DNA of 64,000 nt. Origin: 1-14-2-50-31-20 sp965370315. Its GTDB lineage: Bacteria; Bacteroidota; Ignavibacteria; Ignavibacteriales; Melioribacteraceae. Positions within the stretch are counted from its first letter, which is position 1; the number at the start of each line of letters is the position of its first letter. The notes under the pieces were generated by a model that saw only the letters and a list, made by a program, of their open reading frames with translations, did not search any database and was not told where the DNA came from. Of this stretch, positions 27,601-36,111 are shown piece by piece. The position numbers and the translations under genes are program-made. The stretch lies in NCBI GenBank assembly GCA_965370315.1, contig CBDUTO010000002.1, positions 21,933 through 85,932 on the forward strand, written 5' to 3'.

Positions 27601-28361
27601 AACCAAGTATTTCCATCCTTATCAATTGAATTTGAAAAAGTTTGTGGATATATCATCGCATTTTGTAAATAGAAGCCCTCTTCTGGTCCAATTTTTTTAA
27701 ATACTCCATTCTTATAAAGCGCAATATATGACTCTTCACCGGTTAGAGTATTTCTTCCACTTGAGCTAAAAATTAAATCGCCATATGGTGTTTCAATTAA
27801 ATTAGTTGCATTGTGTAATGGGAAGGAAGTAGAATCGAAAACAGTGAATTTACCATCTTCAAATTTTGTTATTCCGCCATTGAATTCTTGGTCAACATAA
27901 GGCATACTCGAGCCTATCCAGATTCTATCCCTACTATCCTTGGTAATAAAACTTATTAACTGCCCATCAGAACCGTTAATTTTATAACCCTCTTTTTCAC
28001 CAAAGACTTTAAAGTCCGTTCCATCAAATGTAATAAACTTTTCTGGTGAAGCAAAGTAAAGCATATTTTTAGTGGAATCGTAATACATATTTTGCATCTC
28101 AGGAACGCCATATTCTTCGCCTACATCATCAAATAAATATCCATCAAATCTGTAGGTCCCTTCAATTCCAGTAATCCAAATATAGCCGTCTTTAGTTTGT
28201 ACAATATTAGAAATGTTAGTAGTGGGAAGCCCATCCTGAGTTGTGTATTCAACTATATCGGCATTTGCTTCTGTTTTATGTCTAGTTTGAGAATTAATTT
28301 GTAAATGAAGTAAAAATATTAATACAAATACTATGAAATTTGAAATACTGATTATTTTCAT
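24606..28361 (-). CDS. Propeller-sensor SpoIIE-type phosphatase (3), divergent
   Basis: A 1251-residue membrane protein with a signal peptide (about 1-25), a long periplasmic region with propeller motifs (YTTQDGLPTTNISNIVQTKDG; GYIWITGIEGTYRFDGY; KHRIWLATDKGIVY), a Y_Y_Y domain (about 867-930; YILEGYDKSW), one membrane helix (about 934-957), an extended coiled coil (AALRAEAAELQAKVAETQ-like) and a PP2C/RsbU domain (about 1035-1251; EVGGDYYDF, GDATGHGMQSG, SDGMPEL, DPDDDVTFVVIKIK). Its sensor half is only distantly like those of the two paralogues downstream and lacks their inserted domain, so it probably sees a different signal. It lies between the STAS/RsbW genes and the EthD gene, on the same strand. 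Confidence 0.9.
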   Translation of the reverse strand: MKIISISNFIVFVLIFLLHLQINSQTRHKTEANADIVEYTTQDGLPTTNISNIVQTKDGYIWITGIEGTYRFDGYLFDDVGEEYGVPEMQNMYYDSTKNMLYFASPEKFITFDGTDFKVFGEKEGYKINGSDGQLISFITKDSRDRIWIGSSMPYVDQEFNGGITKFEDGKFTVFDSTSFPLHNATNLIETPYGDLIFSSSGRNTLTGEESYIALYKNGVFKKIGPEEGFYLQNAMIYPQTFSNSIDKDGNTWLVFRGVNIFLNSNYAEKNNTLGVLMYDGNQFRQYPELNKIIPSNQIPIMVYYSKALDKVFATTSSIEAQKFDRDNKTIYEYKNGKWNYSELFKELDVLKNLKTNKELIDFSYGSTFFTKRNKYFPELLVFNTITSNQTQSSIYPTQFFAYKSGAWKKIDAFNGFPISEIKDGNVISRNDGFGIYYPNKSKMLTEEDGLIKATDGGIPMLYSDRNRIVWISYSYSEIPAYVNIVNTGINIWDGKRLRKYSEEDGLKSNVTFNTFQDTKHRIWLATDKGIVYAREIRNGEGDWIFKFKNIPSTGKKDYNVSNIFETSNGEIFSWQNYVRPKYGDVTRADFYLGKFDGNKFIEIESPFSEEEKSKKYQLISIKESYNNNLWLEGLFADNLNELTSVPTSVLIYDGEKWRKPNESWNIPNTQLHYVGTLDNGMYFLTAGGFYNFNGDRFINLIDSVDANADFRILKGASVAGTQTEIQAGNRLYIRLRNRGLVVFDGTNLIFYTKKNGLPSASIGNPITDFKGNLTFGFPSGALVVNGDNFQAYYDEPNIVSGGVYAAAIDINDNLMMYYSNVGVYIRKIEDKSYPLKISSVSIDTSLYHYTFPTDLSYNQSSISFEFAALNFKDPTQTNYEYILEGYDKSWSRPSEIAYADYQNIPPGEYTFKVKGITSNGVKTNEVKYSFVISPPFWNTWWAYSFYILLLTYIIFSIRKFEQRRMRLKEALRIKKEKTEARIRESSLRAEAAELQAKVAETQSRAMQAENDRQSKELEEARQLQLSMLPKELPKVDNLDIAVFMQTATEVGGDYYDFHLHSDGTLTVILGDATGHGMQSGMMVSIMKSLFMSDRSNNELTPFFNNCNNTIKDMQLGRLMMALNCLQIKNDQINIISAGMPPVYIFREDKKEVEEILIESLPLGAMNKIQYESKPLNVSSGDAILLLSDGMPELLNEGNEEFGYERVKEIFRKNGSRSSEEIISEFKGLCGKWNKDTDPDDDVTFVVIKIK

Positions 28362-28595
28362 TTTGCCTACAAAATATTTTCTGATAACATGTCTTATTAT
28401 AAAGCATATCTCAGCATATTTGAGAGAGAAATAGAAAACACTTATAAATATCTTAAAGAAAATTAATGCTGAAGTATTATTTCATATTTATTTTAAAATG
28501 ATGTTTGAGATTTATAGATTTTCAATAAAAAAATTAATTGATAACATATCTATCATTTAATCTATAGAATCTATAAAGAAAATTTTTATTGTAAA

Positions 28596-28928
28596 TCAAA
28601 AATCTTTTTCCGCATCGCTAACAGTGTCATAAATACTAAAGACAGATGTTAATTTTGTTATTGAGAGAACACCTTTTATCTTAGTCGATAATCCGGCAAG
28701 CTTCATTTCACCACCAGCATCTTTAATTGTTTTAAATCCTCGCACTATAATTCCGATGCCTGTACTGTTCACAAATTTCACTCCACTCATATCAATGATG
28801 AAATTAGTTTTATTTTCTTCAATTGATTTTGCTAAAAAGTCATGAAATTTAGATGCTTCCGGACCACCTACTAAATTTTTATCAAATTTTAAAACTATTT
28901 TATTATAGTTTTCATTTATTTTAATCAT
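28596..28928 (-). CDS. STAS-domain anti-sigma-factor antagonist-like protein (1)
   Basis: A 110-residue single STAS domain of the SpoIIAA/RsbV type. The conserved switch segment VNSTGIGIIVRG has Ser55 (with Thr56) at the phosphorylation site, preceded by the FIIDMSGVKF strand. It should be phosphorylated by an RsbW-like kinase and dephosphorylated by SpoIIE-type phosphatases; both are encoded in this locus. A ribosome site AAAGGA lies eight bases before the ATG. It is the third gene of a minus-strand unit with another STAS protein and the RsbW-like kinase, 71 bases downstream of the second. Confidence 0.92.
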   Translation of the reverse strand: MIKINENYNKIVLKFDKNLVGGPEASKFHDFLAKSIEENKTNFIIDMSGVKFVNSTGIGIIVRGFKTIKDAGGEMKLAGLSTKIKGVLSITKLTSVFSIYDTVSDAEKDF

Positions 28929-28999
28929 AAGCTATTTCCTTTCTGATTTTTTTGTTAATTGTATTTTTACAAAACAAGCATTACTACCAATTTCAAATA

Positions 29000-29335
29000 T
29001 CATTTTATATCTTCAACTGATGAAACTTTCTGTGCAAATTGAAAAAGCCCCATTATTGTAAACGTTTTTTCAACGGATGGATCAAGATTTGAAAAATACA
29101 ATGTTCCATCTTTTTCATTTAGTTTTTCAATTATTTCAATAAGGAAGGAGATTCCAATAGAGTTCACAACTTTTGAGCCTGCCATATCAATCAATAGTTT
29201 TTTAACTCCATTTTGAAAATGCGGATCAAACTCTTGTGAAATTCTTTCGCCACCAGCATTATTTATATATCCTTCAGTTGTAATAACTAAAACATCATTC
29301 TTCAAATCACCCGTTAAATTAAAATCATTTATCAT
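29000..29335 (-). CDS. STAS-domain anti-sigma-factor antagonist-like protein (2)
   Basis: A 111-residue STAS domain with Ser59 in the switch segment VVNSIGISFLIEII after the strand KLLIDMAGSK. It differs clearly in sequence from the STAS protein encoded downstream, so the two probably serve different phosphatases or targets rather than being a recent copy. GAGGAG precedes the ATG by about eight bases. It starts 12 bases after the stop of the RsbW-like gene, which indicates co-transcription. Confidence 0.9.
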   Translation of the reverse strand: MINDFNLTGDLKNDVLVITTEGYINNAGGERISQEFDPHFQNGVKKLLIDMAGSKVVNSIGISFLIEIIEKLNEKDGTLYFSNLDPSVEKTFTIMGLFQFAQKVSSVEDIK

Positions 29336-29347
29336 TATAGCTACTCC

Positions 29348-29764
29348 TCAAGAAATATTTTTTGTAATTGTAATTTTAGTCCCGCTATCACTGGAGTCAA
29401 TCTCAAAACCATCCGACATTGTTTTCATTAATTTTAATCCCCATCCTCTTTTATTGTTACTACTAAGTTTGCCAATAATACTTGGTTCTTCAACATCATC
29501 AGGAACAAATCCTTTTCCAAAATCGGTTATAAGAATAATTAGCTTCTCTTTAGTCATAGTAAAATCAACATTCACATATTGCACATCACTACCAGAATGT
29601 TCTAGCGCATTTATAATTCCCTCAGTAACAAGAATACGAGCTTCCCCAATTTTCGCCTCAGTTATTCCTAAATGGCGACCCATTAAGGCTAATCCTTCAA
29701 GTGCAACTAATTCAATATCATGTACTTTGGGTAGCTTTACTTCAAGCTTTATATGTTGATCCAT
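29348..29764 (-). CDS. RsbW-like serine kinase (HATPase_c_2)
   Basis: A 138-residue GHKL-fold ATP-binding protein of the anti-sigma-factor kinase type. The N box is EGIINALEHS (E48, N52), the G1 box is DFGKGF (81-86) and the G2 box is RGWGLKLMK (106-114). Such kinases phosphorylate STAS antagonists on Ser or Thr and in the classic scheme bind and inhibit a sigma factor. It is the first gene of the kinase-STAS-STAS unit and has AGAGGT five bases before its ATG. No sigma-B-like gene is in the window, so its downstream target is unknown. The family also includes kinase domains that act on non-sigma targets. Confidence 0.9.
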   Translation of the reverse strand: MDQHIKLEVKLPKVHDIELVALEGLALMGRHLGITEAKIGEARILVTEGIINALEHSGSDVQYVNVDFTMTKEKLIILITDFGKGFVPDDVEEPSIIGKLSSNNKRGWGLKLMKTMSDGFEIDSSDSGTKITITKNIS

Positions 29765-29998
29765 TCATACCTCTAATAATGAAATTTTAAGAAAATGTTT
29801 TAATATAACTTCCTATACTTTTATAGTTAAAAACAATATAAGGATAAATAACAACTATTAAAAGACCCAAGGTATTTTTAGTTAATTTCCAAAAAATGGA
29901 TAAGTGCAGTTTTTTTTATTTAACAGTGAGGAGAGTATATACTGAGTTTACTGATAATCTTCACATTTAAAATAACTGTGAATAATTATGATGATGAA

Positions 29999-30886
29999 TC
30001 AAAGTAAAAAAAGAATTGTAACACCAAGTACAGCTATAATTGTTCCAATAATGGATAAACTAGAGAGCTTTTCTTTGTAATAGAATTTCGAAATTGGTAA
30101 CATCAGTACTGGTACTGTTGCAATTAAAGTTGATGCAATTCCAACATGGGTATTTGCAACTGCAACTAAACTTGAAGTTATTCCAAGATATGGCCCGAGA
30201 ATGGCACCCATAATAATAAGCTTTAACGACTTTTTATCATTCCTAAAAACTCTAATTGAATTCTTTGAGAACCCTAAAACTCTTCCAATAATTATTAGTA
30301 ATAGGAATGAAAAGAATATTCTTATAAATGCCGCTACAAATTCATCAAGTGCTGCAAAGTTAAAAGCTTCTTTTGCTAATATAAGACCAACGGCTTGACC
30401 AACTGCTGCTATTAAACCATACATGCCTCCTTTTAATGTAAAATGAAATCTATCCGTTTTAATCTTTTTCTGTAAAACAACAATTGCAATTCCTAATGTA
30501 GTTACAATTACACCTACTATTTGAATTACTGATAAGGTTTCACCTAAAATTATATATGCTAAAACAACTGATATTGGTGGCACTAAAGACATCATCAACA
30601 TTCCTAATCTTGGCCCGATAATCTCGTATGATTTTAACATTCCATAATCGCCAATTACAAGTCCTATTATTCCGCTAAGAATTAAATAATAGTATTGCTC
30701 CCAATAAAGATTAAATGAGGAATTAAGAAAAAATATTGTAATTAGAAGTAAAATTGACGCAAAAAAAAGACGTCCAATATTCACATTAAAAGAACCAACT
30801 TTTACGACTGCTTCTGACAGAACAATTGCGTTAACTGACCATAATATTGCTGCAAAAGCAGCGGCTATTTCACCAATAAAAATCAT
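29999..30886 (-). CDS. EamA/DMT-family transporter
   Basis: A 295-residue inner-membrane protein with ten predicted membrane helices arranged as two EamA repeats (first about 5-135, second about 150-290). Typical motifs are AAILWSVNAIV in helix 1 and PPISVVLAYIILGETLS near the end of the first repeat, with the mirrored PISKFYYKEKLSSLSIIGTII in the second. Members of the drug/metabolite transporter superfamily export amino acids, nucleotides or other metabolites; the substrate cannot be told from sequence. It is 234 bases upstream of the RsbW-like gene on the same strand, and divergent from the cNMP-coiled-coil-STAS gene. Confidence 0.9.
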   Translation of the reverse strand: MIFIGEIAAAFAAILWSVNAIVLSEAVVKVGSFNVNIGRLFFASILLLITIFFLNSSFNLYWEQYYYLILSGIIGLVIGDYGMLKSYEIIGPRLGMLMMSLVPPISVVLAYIILGETLSVIQIVGVIVTTLGIAIVVLQKKIKTDRFHFTLKGGMYGLIAAVGQAVGLILAKEAFNFAALDEFVAAFIRIFFSFLLLIIIGRVLGFSKNSIRVFRNDKKSLKLIIMGAILGPYLGITSSLVAVANTHVGIASTLIATVPVLMLPISKFYYKEKLSSLSIIGTIIAVLGVTILFLL

Positions 30887-31028
30887 CTAATTCCTTAAAA
30901 AAGTATATCGCAAATCTATTAAATATTAAGTTTACACCTCTTAATATTTTCATTATTTCAATAAAAAACATTATTTTGGATACAAAATTAAATGGATTGT
31001 TAAACAACGGGTTAGTAATAATTAAATT

Positions 31029-33710
31029 ATGCTTTTACACCAAAATCAATTATTCAGTGGAACGCAGTTTAGCGAAAAAAGCTTAAATGAATTACAGTTT
31101 AAGAATTTATCTTTTTTTGAAGGGCAAATAATTTTCAGAGAAAACGATTCAACAAAAAGCCTTTTCTTAATCCTTAAAGGGCAAATAAATATTATAAGTT
31201 ATCAAGAACTTGAATCTGATAAACCAAGTTCTATAGTCCTCTCTGAAGGAGAATTTTTTGGATATGATGAACACTATTATTCAATTACTAGAAAGTCAAG
31301 AGCAATAGTTTTATCAGAGGCTATTATTGTTCAAATTTCAATGGATGAATTGAACAACCTAATTGTTAAAGATTGGAACATTATTGATAATCTTAAAAGA
31401 AGTATTCACTTTCCGCTTAAAATTAAGAAAGAAGAAGAAAATACTACTCAACCTAATTCATCAAACTATATGAATTTAGATGAAAAGATAAATAAAGATA
31501 TTTCTGAAAAAGAGTATGATAGAATCCAGGCAGAAATTAGTGAAAAGAAAGAGATAGCTGAAATAGAAATTGAACGTAGATTTAATGAGCTAAGTATAAA
31601 GGAAAGTGAACTCAATTCCTTAATGGATTCTCTTAATAATGAAAAGCGTTTTGCTGAGCAAACACTTCAAGATGAATTATCTGATCTCGAAAAAAAAGAG
31701 CAATCAATTTTACTTAATGAACAATCCCTAGAGAAAGAAAAATCATTTGCCGAAAATACACTAAAAAGTGAACTGAAGAAATTAAAAGAAAAAGAAGAAA
31801 ATTTAGAAGAGAAAGCAATTTTAATTGAAAAAGATAAATCTTTATTAAGTGATTCTATTGATAAAGCAAAAGAACTTGCTATGAAAGAGATTGAACTTAT
31901 GAAGCAATCAAAAGAGCTTTCGAGCCAAGCTAAACATATTGATGAGATCTTAGAGAAAGAGAAAGATTTGATTCAAAAAGAAGTTGAGTTGAATCATCGT
32001 TTGAAAGAATTTAATGATGAACGTGAAGTTGTAAAAAAGATTGAAACCTCTAGAGTTGAACTTGAACAAAAAGAGAAAGAGCTTAATGATAAATTCAAAG
32101 AAATTGAAGAGAAGAAAAAAGCTATTGAAAATGCGGTAAAAAAAGAGGAATCCTTAACAACTAAAGCTTCTGAACTTGACAGTTTTGAACAAAAATTAAA
32201 ATTGCGAGAAAAAATATTTGAAGAAGAACGTTCAAGAATGGAAGCAGAGTTTGAAGAAAAAATTAAAGCTCTTGAAAATAAAAGAGAAAAATTTAATGCG
32301 GTTATTAAAAAAGAAGAATCTCTTACCGAACTTGAGCGAGAATTAAATAATAAACTTGATAATTTAGATAATGAAAAAGAAACTATTAGAATAGAACAAG
32401 AAGAAAGAAAGCAATTTTTTATTGAGAAGGAAGAAGAGCTCAGTAAAAAATTATCGCGAGAAGAAAAACTTGCCAAGATTGAGCAAGAGCTTGAGGAAAG
32501 AGCAAATAAACTAGAAGAAGAAAAAAAAGAAGCTGAAGAACTACTTAAACTAAAACAAGATGAGTTAAAAGTTGAAGAGCTTAACTTATCCGAATTAAAC
32601 CAAAACCAGTTAGATTTTGAGAAAGCAAAAGTAGTCTTCGAAAATAAAAAAAATAGTTTCGAAGACCAAAAAAGAGAACTTGAAATAAAACATGCTGAAC
32701 TTGAACATAAACAAAATGAAATAAATGAAACTCTCTCTAATGATGAAAAGCTTTCTCATTTTGAAGCTGAATGGAGTATAAAAGAAGACCAATTACAGCG
32801 TGAAAAATTTGAGACAGAACGAGAATTAGAAATTAAATTAAAAGAGCTTGAAGAAAAGAAGAATGAGCTTGATCATGCTATTACTAAGGAAAAAGAGATC
32901 TACGAATTAGAAAAGACTTTAAAGCAAAAGGCATTAGAGTTGGAGAAAAAAGAATCTTTATCCTCTGAAACTCTATTTATGCAAATGACACTTCTTGAAA
33001 AGAAAGAGAAAGAACTTGCAGCTCGAGAAGCAGAAATAGAGAAAGAACGAATTTATTCAGAAAAAATGTTGCAGCAAGAAGCCGAAATTCTTGAACAAAG
33101 AGAGAAAGATTTAATAATAGAACGTAAAAATATTCTGAAATTAAAAATAGATCAACAAGAGAATTATACTCAAGAGAAAAACCAAATTAATTTCAATAAA
33201 GATGAAGTAAATGTTGAAATGAGAAAGTTGGATGAAGAGAGAAAAAGTATTGAAACAAATAATCTCACAACTCCAGGAGTAGAAACTACCCCAACACATG
33301 TATTTAAAGAAGATACTTCGCCACAACTCCCTGCTGGTTTTAGTATCGATCGTGACACTACAAAAAACTTTCAACATTTTAAGTATGAATTTATTTCTGT
33401 TGTGCTTGTTAATCTTTCGAGATGTACTTCTGACAAGGCTATTCAGTTTAAAAACTTTTTAAATGACGTATTTGAAAGTAATAGCAAAAAAATAATTCTT
33501 GATGTTTCTTATTCTGATTTTCTAGATTCAACTTTTCTTGGAGTTATGGTTTCATTCCTTAAACAATTACGACGAAATGACAAAGAGATGAAAGTGATTG
33601 TTGAACTTTCTAAAATGACAACTACAACATTTATTCTTTCTGGCTTAGACAGAGTTTTCACCCTTGAAGAGGATCTAAAAGAATCTTTCCATAGTTTTTA
33701 TAACGAATAG
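31029..33710 (+). CDS. Cyclic-nucleotide-binding, coiled-coil and STAS fusion protein
   Basis: An 893-residue cytoplasmic protein with three parts. Residues 1-135 resemble a CRP-type cyclic-nucleotide-binding beta-barrel (FFEGQIIFRENDSTKSLFLI, LKGQINII, LSEGEFFGYDE). Residues about 145-745 form a highly charged Glu/Lys/Leu coiled coil with heptad spacing and recurring KEESL..LE.EL units. Residues about 770-893 are a STAS domain (KKIILDVSYSDFLDSTFLGV) with Ser834 at the usual phosphorylation position. No HTH is present, so it is not a CRP regulator. The STAS domain and the divergent kinase/STAS genes nearby suggest it is a structural or second-messenger-sensing partner in the same switch. No strong ribosome site precedes the ATG. 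I know of no named family with this architecture. Confidence 0.88.
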   Translation: MLLHQNQLFSGTQFSEKSLNELQFKNLSFFEGQIIFRENDSTKSLFLILKGQINIISYQELESDKPSSIVLSEGEFFGYDEHYYSITRKSRAIVLSEAIIVQISMDELNNLIVKDWNIIDNLKRSIHFPLKIKKEEENTTQPNSSNYMNLDEKINKDISEKEYDRIQAEISEKKEIAEIEIERRFNELSIKESELNSLMDSLNNEKRFAEQTLQDELSDLEKKEQSILLNEQSLEKEKSFAENTLKSELKKLKEKEENLEEKAILIEKDKSLLSDSIDKAKELAMKEIELMKQSKELSSQAKHIDEILEKEKDLIQKEVELNHRLKEFNDEREVVKKIETSRVELEQKEKELNDKFKEIEEKKKAIENAVKKEESLTTKASELDSFEQKLKLREKIFEEERSRMEAEFEEKIKALENKREKFNAVIKKEESLTELERELNNKLDNLDNEKETIRIEQEERKQFFIEKEEELSKKLSREEKLAKIEQELEERANKLEEEKKEAEELLKLKQDELKVEELNLSELNQNQLDFEKAKVVFENKKNSFEDQKRELEIKHAELEHKQNEINETLSNDEKLSHFEAEWSIKEDQLQREKFETERELEIKLKELEEKKNELDHAITKEKEIYELEKTLKQKALELEKKESLSSETLFMQMTLLEKKEKELAAREAEIEKERIYSEKMLQQEAEILEQREKDLIIERKNILKLKIDQQENYTQEKNQINFNKDEVNVEMRKLDEERKSIETNNLTTPGVETTPTHVFKEDTSPQLPAGFSIDRDTTKNFQHFKYEFISVVLVNLSRCTSDKAIQFKNFLNDVFESNSKKIILDVSYSDFLDSTFLGVMVSFLKQLRRNDKEMKVIVELSKMTTTTFILSGLDRVFTLEEDLKESFHSFYNE

Positions 33711-33786
33711 TATTTATCCAATCCATATTTGATTTTGAAGTTTTTTTATGCATATTTAATTTTAGCAATAAATCTCAATACTATCA

Positions 33787-35937
33787 ATGAAGAATTTCTA
33801 TAATCAAATATTATCCAAGTTCAAGAATAAGTCTAATAGAAAGCTAGGTACTTTTGGTGGAGTCTTTACACCAGATGTTCTAACAATTCTCGGTGTAATA
33901 ATGTATTTACGGCTTGGTTGGGTAGTTGGAAATGCTGGACTTCTTGGGGCAATATCAATAATAGTTCTTGCAAAAATTATTACTATTGCAACTGGGCTTT
34001 CAATGTCTTCTATGACCACTAATATAAAAATTGGAGTTGGTGGTGCATATTCAATAATCTCAAAATCTTTGGGTTTGGAAGCTGGTGGTAGTATTGGTAT
34101 TCCATTCTATATTTCTCAAGCACTCTCGTCTGCATTGTATATTGCAGGGTTTACTGAAGGATGGTTGCTTATTTTCCCTGCCCATTCTCCAGAACTTATA
34201 GCAATATCTACATGGATTGTTTTGCTATCAATCTCATATATCAGTACACTCTTTGCTATTAGAATTCAGTACTTTATAATGGCTGTAATAGGACTTTCGT
34301 TAATTTCTATTTTTCTAGCTCCAGTTGAATTTGCATCAAATATAGATTTAGTTGGAAAATTTGAAGATGCAAGTTTCTGGCAAGTTTTTGCAGTCTTCTT
34401 TCCAGCAGTTACTGGAATTATGGCAGGAGCAAATCTATCCGGAGATTTAGCAAATCCAAGAAAGGCAATACCTCAGGGTACAATGTCTGCAATCTTTGTG
34501 ACTCTCCTAATCTATATTGGATTGGCTTATATGCTATCCATTATTGCATCTCCTGAGGAATTGAGAGCTAACCAAATGATAATGGTTGTTAAAGCTCGTT
34601 GGGGATTTTTGGTTACCATCGGAATACTAGCTGCAACATTTTCATCAGCTTTAGGAGGAATGGTTGGAGCTCCACGAATCATTGAAGCTCTTGCAACAAA
34701 TCATACAATCCCATTTCCAAAATTTTTCACTAAAAAATCAAAAAGTGGTGAACCCCGAAATGCTATTATCTTCACAGCATTCTTAATTCTCATTCCTCTT
34801 ATGCTTGGTGATTTTAATTCGCTTGCAACACTTATAACAATGTTCTTTTTAGTTACTTATGGTGTTTTAAATTTAGTTGTATATATTCAGCAAAGTATGA
34901 ATCTTATTAGTTTCAGACCTACTTTTAAAATTCCTAGATTTGTTCCTTTAGTCGGTTTTATTGGCTCTATGTTTATAATGTTCCTAATTAATGCCATTTT
35001 TGGATTAATAGCAATACTAACTATTGTAGGAATTTATATCTACTTAACACGACAAGGACTTAAATCAAATTGGGGAGATATCCGTGGTGGAATGTTCCTT
35101 GCGATAGCAGAGCGAGCCTCACACATTGCGAGTAAATTCCCTAAACACCAAGTTGTTTGGAAACCAGATATTTTACTGCCAATAGAAGACCCAGCAGAAT
35201 GGGCTGGTCCCTTACTCTTTATTCGTAACGTCACATTCCCAGCAGGTTCTATTTTTGCTTTCTCTGTTAAGGATAAGGGAATCGACGATCATGATGATTC
35301 GTTAAAAGAACTTCTAAAACCAATCTACGATGAAGATGTACTTGTAAACTCAACTGTAATTGAAGAGCACGATTTTATTCACGGAGCAAAGTTAGTAATA
35401 CAAACTTTACGTGGCGGATCGTTTAGACCAAACACACTTTTCTTAACTATTGGTTCCGACTCACGGAAAGATATAAATATTTCAACTTTAGTTGAAATTG
35501 CAACTAAAAATGAATTGAGTGTTTTAATTCTTCGTCAACATCCACGAGTGGCTTTTGGAATGCAAAAAGATGTTAATATTTGGTTACGTGATAAATCGCC
35601 CAATTGGCATTTAACAGTTTTAATTGCTCTACAACTTCAGCTTAATTGGGATGGTAAAATTAACCTAGTTACTGTTGCTGAAAGTGAAGAAGATGTAAAT
35701 AGATTAAATAAATTTTTAAATAGATTGAGTGACCAAACTCGATTACCCTCGCTTTCTGAATTCCACGTCCTTGTTGGTGATTATAAGACAGCACTCGCAA
35801 ATGCACCACGAGCTGATATTAATATTATGGGAATTGGAGAAAATATTCCATTTGAAATGATGCGTAAAACTACTGAGCTGACTAAATCATCTTGCCTCTT
35901 TGTAAAAGATAGCGGAAATGTTTCGGCGATTGTTTAA
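33787..35937 (+). CDS. Cation-chloride cotransporter-family permease (APC superfamily)
   Basis: A 716-residue membrane protein. The N-terminus has the cation-chloride cotransporter signature GTFGGVFTPDVLTILGVIMY and LRLGWVVGNAG (about 22-52), followed by about 12 membrane helices to about residue 425, including the conserved FFPAVTGIMAGANLSGDL segment. The C-terminal 290 or so residues form a soluble domain like the cytoplasmic region of SLC12 transporters. Eukaryotic relatives move Na+, K+ and Cl- together; for prokaryotic homologues the substrate is uncertain and could be an amino acid or inorganic ions. It starts 76 bases after the cNMP-coiled-coil-STAS gene in the same direction, so the two may share transcription. 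Confidence 0.87.
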   Translation: MKNFYNQILSKFKNKSNRKLGTFGGVFTPDVLTILGVIMYLRLGWVVGNAGLLGAISIIVLAKIITIATGLSMSSMTTNIKIGVGGAYSIISKSLGLEAGGSIGIPFYISQALSSALYIAGFTEGWLLIFPAHSPELIAISTWIVLLSISYISTLFAIRIQYFIMAVIGLSLISIFLAPVEFASNIDLVGKFEDASFWQVFAVFFPAVTGIMAGANLSGDLANPRKAIPQGTMSAIFVTLLIYIGLAYMLSIIASPEELRANQMIMVVKARWGFLVTIGILAATFSSALGGMVGAPRIIEALATNHTIPFPKFFTKKSKSGEPRNAIIFTAFLILIPLMLGDFNSLATLITMFFLVTYGVLNLVVYIQQSMNLISFRPTFKIPRFVPLVGFIGSMFIMFLINAIFGLIAILTIVGIYIYLTRQGLKSNWGDIRGGMFLAIAERASHIASKFPKHQVVWKPDILLPIEDPAEWAGPLLFIRNVTFPAGSIFAFSVKDKGIDDHDDSLKELLKPIYDEDVLVNSTVIEEHDFIHGAKLVIQTLRGGSFRPNTLFLTIGSDSRKDINISTLVEIATKNELSVLILRQHPRVAFGMQKDVNIWLRDKSPNWHLTVLIALQLQLNWDGKINLVTVAESEEDVNRLNKFLNRLSDQTRLPSLSEFHVLVGDYKTALANAPRADINIMGIGENIPFEMMRKTTELTKSSCLFVKDSGNVSAIV

Positions 35938-36111
35938 GTAAGAATAACTATTGAGTAGCCGTTATAAGTTCTTTCTCTCATATCTAACATCTTGATTCTC
36001 ATATCTTTCTTTTTTTGGGGCTTCGAGCGGGCTATCACTCCGTGGAAGTTCATTTATCAGAAATATTGGCAAAATCAAAATATTTTTACATTTTATTTTA
36101 ACTCTATTGAA
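35938..36111. other. Intergenic region between convergent genes
   Basis: The 174-base spacer separates the cotransporter gene from the broken minus-strand gene. It contains a short GC-rich stretch near 36018-36053 but no hairpin with a T tract that I would call a terminator, and no reading frame. Confidence 0.4.

Noticed and set aside
28596..29764. A sigma-B operon
   Set aside because: Kinase and antagonist genes are present, but no sigma-factor gene is found anywhere in the window.
31994..32476. Long Ser-rich frame on the minus strand inside the coiled-coil gene
   Set aside because: It is the antisense shadow of Glu/Lys-rich codons of the coiled coil; it has no own start context.
31500..33250. 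Possible repeat array (CRISPR-like) in the coiled-coil gene
   Set aside because: The repeats are degenerate heptad coding patterns, with no constant repeat and unique spacers.
35998..36055. Terminator after the cotransporter gene
   Set aside because: The GC-rich stretch has no perfect stem followed by a T run.
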